Shown in pieces: positions 4,899 to 6,468 of a stretch of 6,468 bases of DNA. Position 1 is the first letter of the stretch, and every line of letters begins with the position of its first letter. The notes beneath the pieces were generated by a model that was not told where the DNA came from, ran no database searches, and saw only the letters and a list, made by a program, of their open reading frames with translations. The DNA is from Verrucomicrobiota bacterium. Its GTDB lineage: Bacteria; Verrucomicrobiota; Verrucomicrobiia; Opitutales; Opitutaceae. The position numbers and the translations under genes are program-made. The stretch lies in the NCBI GenBank assembly GCA_030916665.1, contig JAUPWC010000432.1, forward strand, positions 1 to 6,468, given 5' to 3'.

Positions 4899-6296
4899 TC
4901 ACTCTCGGAGGGGCAGGGGAAGGTAGTCGTGTTCGGTGATCATTTTCTCCTGCAGGGCGACCTTGAGGCGATATTCGATAGCGGTGAATTCGGCCTTGCC
5001 GGCTAGGTTGTTCATCTCGGCCGGGTCCACTGCCAAGTCGTAGAGTTCGACGATGGGTCGAGGCAGGCGGAACCACATGGTCGCGAAACGCGGGTCAAGC
5101 TTGCCGGTGCCGTGCAGCGCGGCGATACGCTGCCAGCCGGGTTCGATCCGGCTGTCCGTGGGTGCGTAGGGCATCCAGGGCGTATAGTTGATGATGAGCT
5201 TGTAGCGGTCGTCCCGCACCATCCGACCGAGGTCGTAGCCGCTGGAGGGCGTGGACTCGTTGAAGATGGCAGCACCGTGGACGCCGCGCATCGCGAACAG
5301 ATACTCGCGTGGGCGATAGGCGCTGTCGTTGCGCAGAAGCGGCAGAATGCTGCGGCCGGTCATTTCGCGGGGCGGTTGCAGCCCGGCGGCCTCGAGGAAG
5401 GTCGGGGCGAAATCCTCGCCCGAGACGAGCGTGGGCGTGCGACGCCCGGCGGGGACGCCGGCGGGCCAGCGCACGATCAATGGCACGTTTACGCCGCGCT
5501 CGTGAAGGGCACCCTTGCCCCGGGGCAGGGGCGAACCGTTGTCTCCCACGAAGACGACGATGGTATTTTGAGTCAGACCGCGACGATCGAGTTCATCCAG
5601 CACCCACTGGACCTCTTCATCGAGACGGGAGATCTCATCGAGGTAGCGGGCGAAGTCGCCGCGCAACTCGGGCAGGTCCGGCCAGTCGGCAGGCATCGGG
5701 AGCGAGGATGGCTCATGCACTTTCGGGGCGTTCCACGGGTGGTGTGGGTCACTAAAATTGACCCACAGTAAGAACGGATTGCCGGCCGGCACCCGATCGA
5801 GAAATTCGCGCACGATTCCCGGGGTCGAGGCGCGGTCGCCAGTCATGTTAACGTAGTCAAAACGGGCGGGCACGGACAGCATGTCGTGCTTCTTCCAGAT
5901 TCCCGGGGACAGCTCGTTTGCGGAATCGGTCCAGCCATCCAGGTGGTGCGAGCGCCGGCAAATGCCGGTGTAGTAGCCGGCCTGGCGCCGGAGGATCTCG
6001 GGGAACGTCTCGATGTCGCGGGGCAGCGGCGAGGAGAAGCGGGTGACGCGAGCGGCAACAGCCGAGCGGCCCGTGGCGAAGCTCGCGCGGGAGGGCGCAC
6101 ATTGAGGCGCCGTGGTGAACATCCGGTCGAACAACACGCCTTGGGCCGCGAGGCGATCAAGGTTAGGCGTCCGGACGGGAAACCCATAGGCGCCGATGTG
6201 TGGCACACTGTGGTCGTCAGAAACCATGAAAACGATGTTCGGCGGCGCGGCACGGAGTAAACCGGTGAGGACGAGGAGGAGTAGGATGGGGCGCAT
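4899..6296 (-). CDS. exported type I sulfatase (S1 family, SGSH/heparan-sulfatase-like)
   Basis: This 465-residue enzyme hydrolyses sulfate esters or sulfamates on glycans. A signal peptide (MRPILLLLVLTGLLRAA) is followed directly by the first metal strand, PNIVFMVSDDHS (Asp27, Asp28). CAPSRASFATGR (residues 66-77) is the canonical CxPSR formylglycine motif, with Cys66 the residue to be oxidised by a sulfatase-maturing enzyme. Further active-site elements are DPHHPW (His185 region), VGDNGS (Asp252, Asn253) and RGKGALHERGVNVPLIVRWPAG (Lys261, His265). YDLAVDPAEMNNLA near the end is the usual C-terminal sulfatase subdomain. The short N-terminus and HIGAYGFPVRTPNLDRLA resemble the SGSH/S1_8-type group, but the exact substrate is not determined. 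It starts 6 bp after a permease gene on the same strand, suggesting one operon. No Shine-Dalgarno site is visible. It converges on the regulator gene. Confidence 0.93.
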   Translation of the reverse strand: MRPILLLLVLTGLLRAAPPNIVFMVSDDHSVPHIGAYGFPVRTPNLDRLAAQGVLFDRMFTTAPQCAPSRASFATGRSAVAARVTRFSSPLPRDIETFPEILRRQAGYYTGICRRSHHLDGWTDSANELSPGIWKKHDMLSVPARFDYVNMTGDRASTPGIVREFLDRVPAGNPFLLWVNFSDPHHPWNAPKVHEPSSLPMPADWPDLPELRGDFARYLDEISRLDEEVQWVLDELDRRGLTQNTIVVFVGDNGSPLPRGKGALHERGVNVPLIVRWPAGVPAGRRTPTLVSGEDFAPTFLEAAGLQPPREMTGRSILPLLRNDSAYRPREYLFAMRGVHGAAIFNESTPSSGYDLGRMVRDDRYKLIINYTPWMPYAPTDSRIEPGWQRIAALHGTGKLDPRFATMWFRLPRPIVELYDLAVDPAEMNNLAGKAEFTAIEYRLKVALQEKMITEHDYLPLPLRE

Positions 6297-6302
6297 GAAG
6301 GT

Positions 6303-6467
6303 TTAGGAAGTAGTGGAGCGGGGGTCACGCACGCCTCGCAGGACCCAGATGCTGACAAAGGCCGCGGCGATGGCTACGGGCCAGGCCAGCCGGTAATCGT
6401 TGCCGAAGGCCCCGATCAGGGCCCCGACGGAGACCAAAGCCAAGGTGCGGCCGGAGGCGTAGAAGAT
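6303..6467 (-). CDS. integral membrane protein C-terminus, probable MFS-type permease (partial)
   Basis: Only the last 54 residues are visible; the gene enters from the right edge. Two hydrophobic helices (TLALVSVGALIGAFG and LAWPVAIAAAFVSIWVL) are linked by the short polar turn NDYRL. The chain ends in RGVRDPRSTTS, a short cytoplasmic-type tail. This layout fits the last two helices of a major-facilitator sugar or organic-anion transporter, but a fragment this short cannot exclude another multi-pass protein. Its TAA stop lies 6 bp before the sulfatase start, so the two are almost certainly co-transcribed. The natural reading is uptake of a desulfated sugar or its precursor. The frame has no internal stops and high GC at third positions, like the flank genes. 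Confidence 0.6.
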   Translation of the reverse strand: MFYASGRTLALVSVGALIGAFGNDYRLAWPVAIAAAFVSIWVLRGVRDPRSTTS

Positions 6468-6468
6468 A

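Noticed and set aside
2223..4909. Inverted eight-base match TCCGAGAG (2223-2230) and CTCTCGGA (4902-4909) at the two ends of the low-GC block
   Set aside because: It is short, the right copy lies in sulfatase codons, and the arms are not extended, so chance is the simpler reading.
5112..5771. Long plus-strand frame over the sulfatase
   Set aside because: It is the antisense of the sulfatase, which carries the complete catalytic motif set.
1..6468. CRISPR array, insertion sequence or integrase
   Set aside because: No regularly spaced repeats, transposase or recombinase motifs, or terminal inverted repeats were seen on either strand.

Overview
The window has two compositional zones. Its flanks (1 to about 2050 and about 4900 to 6468) are GC-rich, dense in genes and read as ordinary chromosome. 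The middle (about 2218-4898) is less GC-rich and starts with a strongly AT-rich stretch. By hand count it is about 38% GC over 2221-2400, against about 68% over 1501-1560. The host looks like a free-living Gram-negative of the Verrucomicrobiota/Opitutales kind. That is inferred from the high GC, the exported sulfatase beside a permease, and host genes without obvious Shine-Dalgarno sites. It is a weak taxonomic guess, because no marker gene is present.

Left flank, plus strand: the C-terminal part of an M48 (Ste24-like) membrane metalloprotease (3-425), an exported endonuclease/exonuclease/phosphatase-fold enzyme (525-1424), and a NYN/PIN-like putative RNase with a winged-helix-like tail (1456-2049). 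A compact tRNA-like element follows (2153-2217). It has a perfect 7-bp acceptor stem, a T-arm and an encoded GCCA end, but no room for an anticodon arm.

Middle: directly after the tRNA-like CCA comes an AT-rich stretch with several short hairpins and no gene (2218-2510), then a doubtful small HTH-like ORF on the minus strand (2511-2792). Next is a two-gene minus-strand operon. An MPPED/UPF0046-type metallophosphoesterase (3920 to 3294) is coupled by an ATGA overlap to a small beta-rich protein of unknown function (3297 to 2929). A divergent plus-strand gene (4023-4829) encodes a DNA-binding protein with a helix-turn-helix and a C-terminal half that faintly recalls LexA/S24 repressors. A cluster of TTCCA half-sites lies at its probable start. 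No integrase, transposase or clear direct-repeat pair is visible. This is therefore best read as a degenerate or minimal accessory insertion at a tRNA-derived site, not a proven mobile element.

Right flank, minus strand: the end of an integral membrane protein, probably an MFS-type permease (6467 to 6303), is followed after 6 bp by an exported type I sulfatase with an intact formylglycine motif (6296 to 4899). The pair suggests desulfation and uptake of a sulfated glycan or sugar.

The most promising undescribed item is the metallophosphoesterase plus small-protein operon with its divergent regulator. Its function cannot be read from the sequence.
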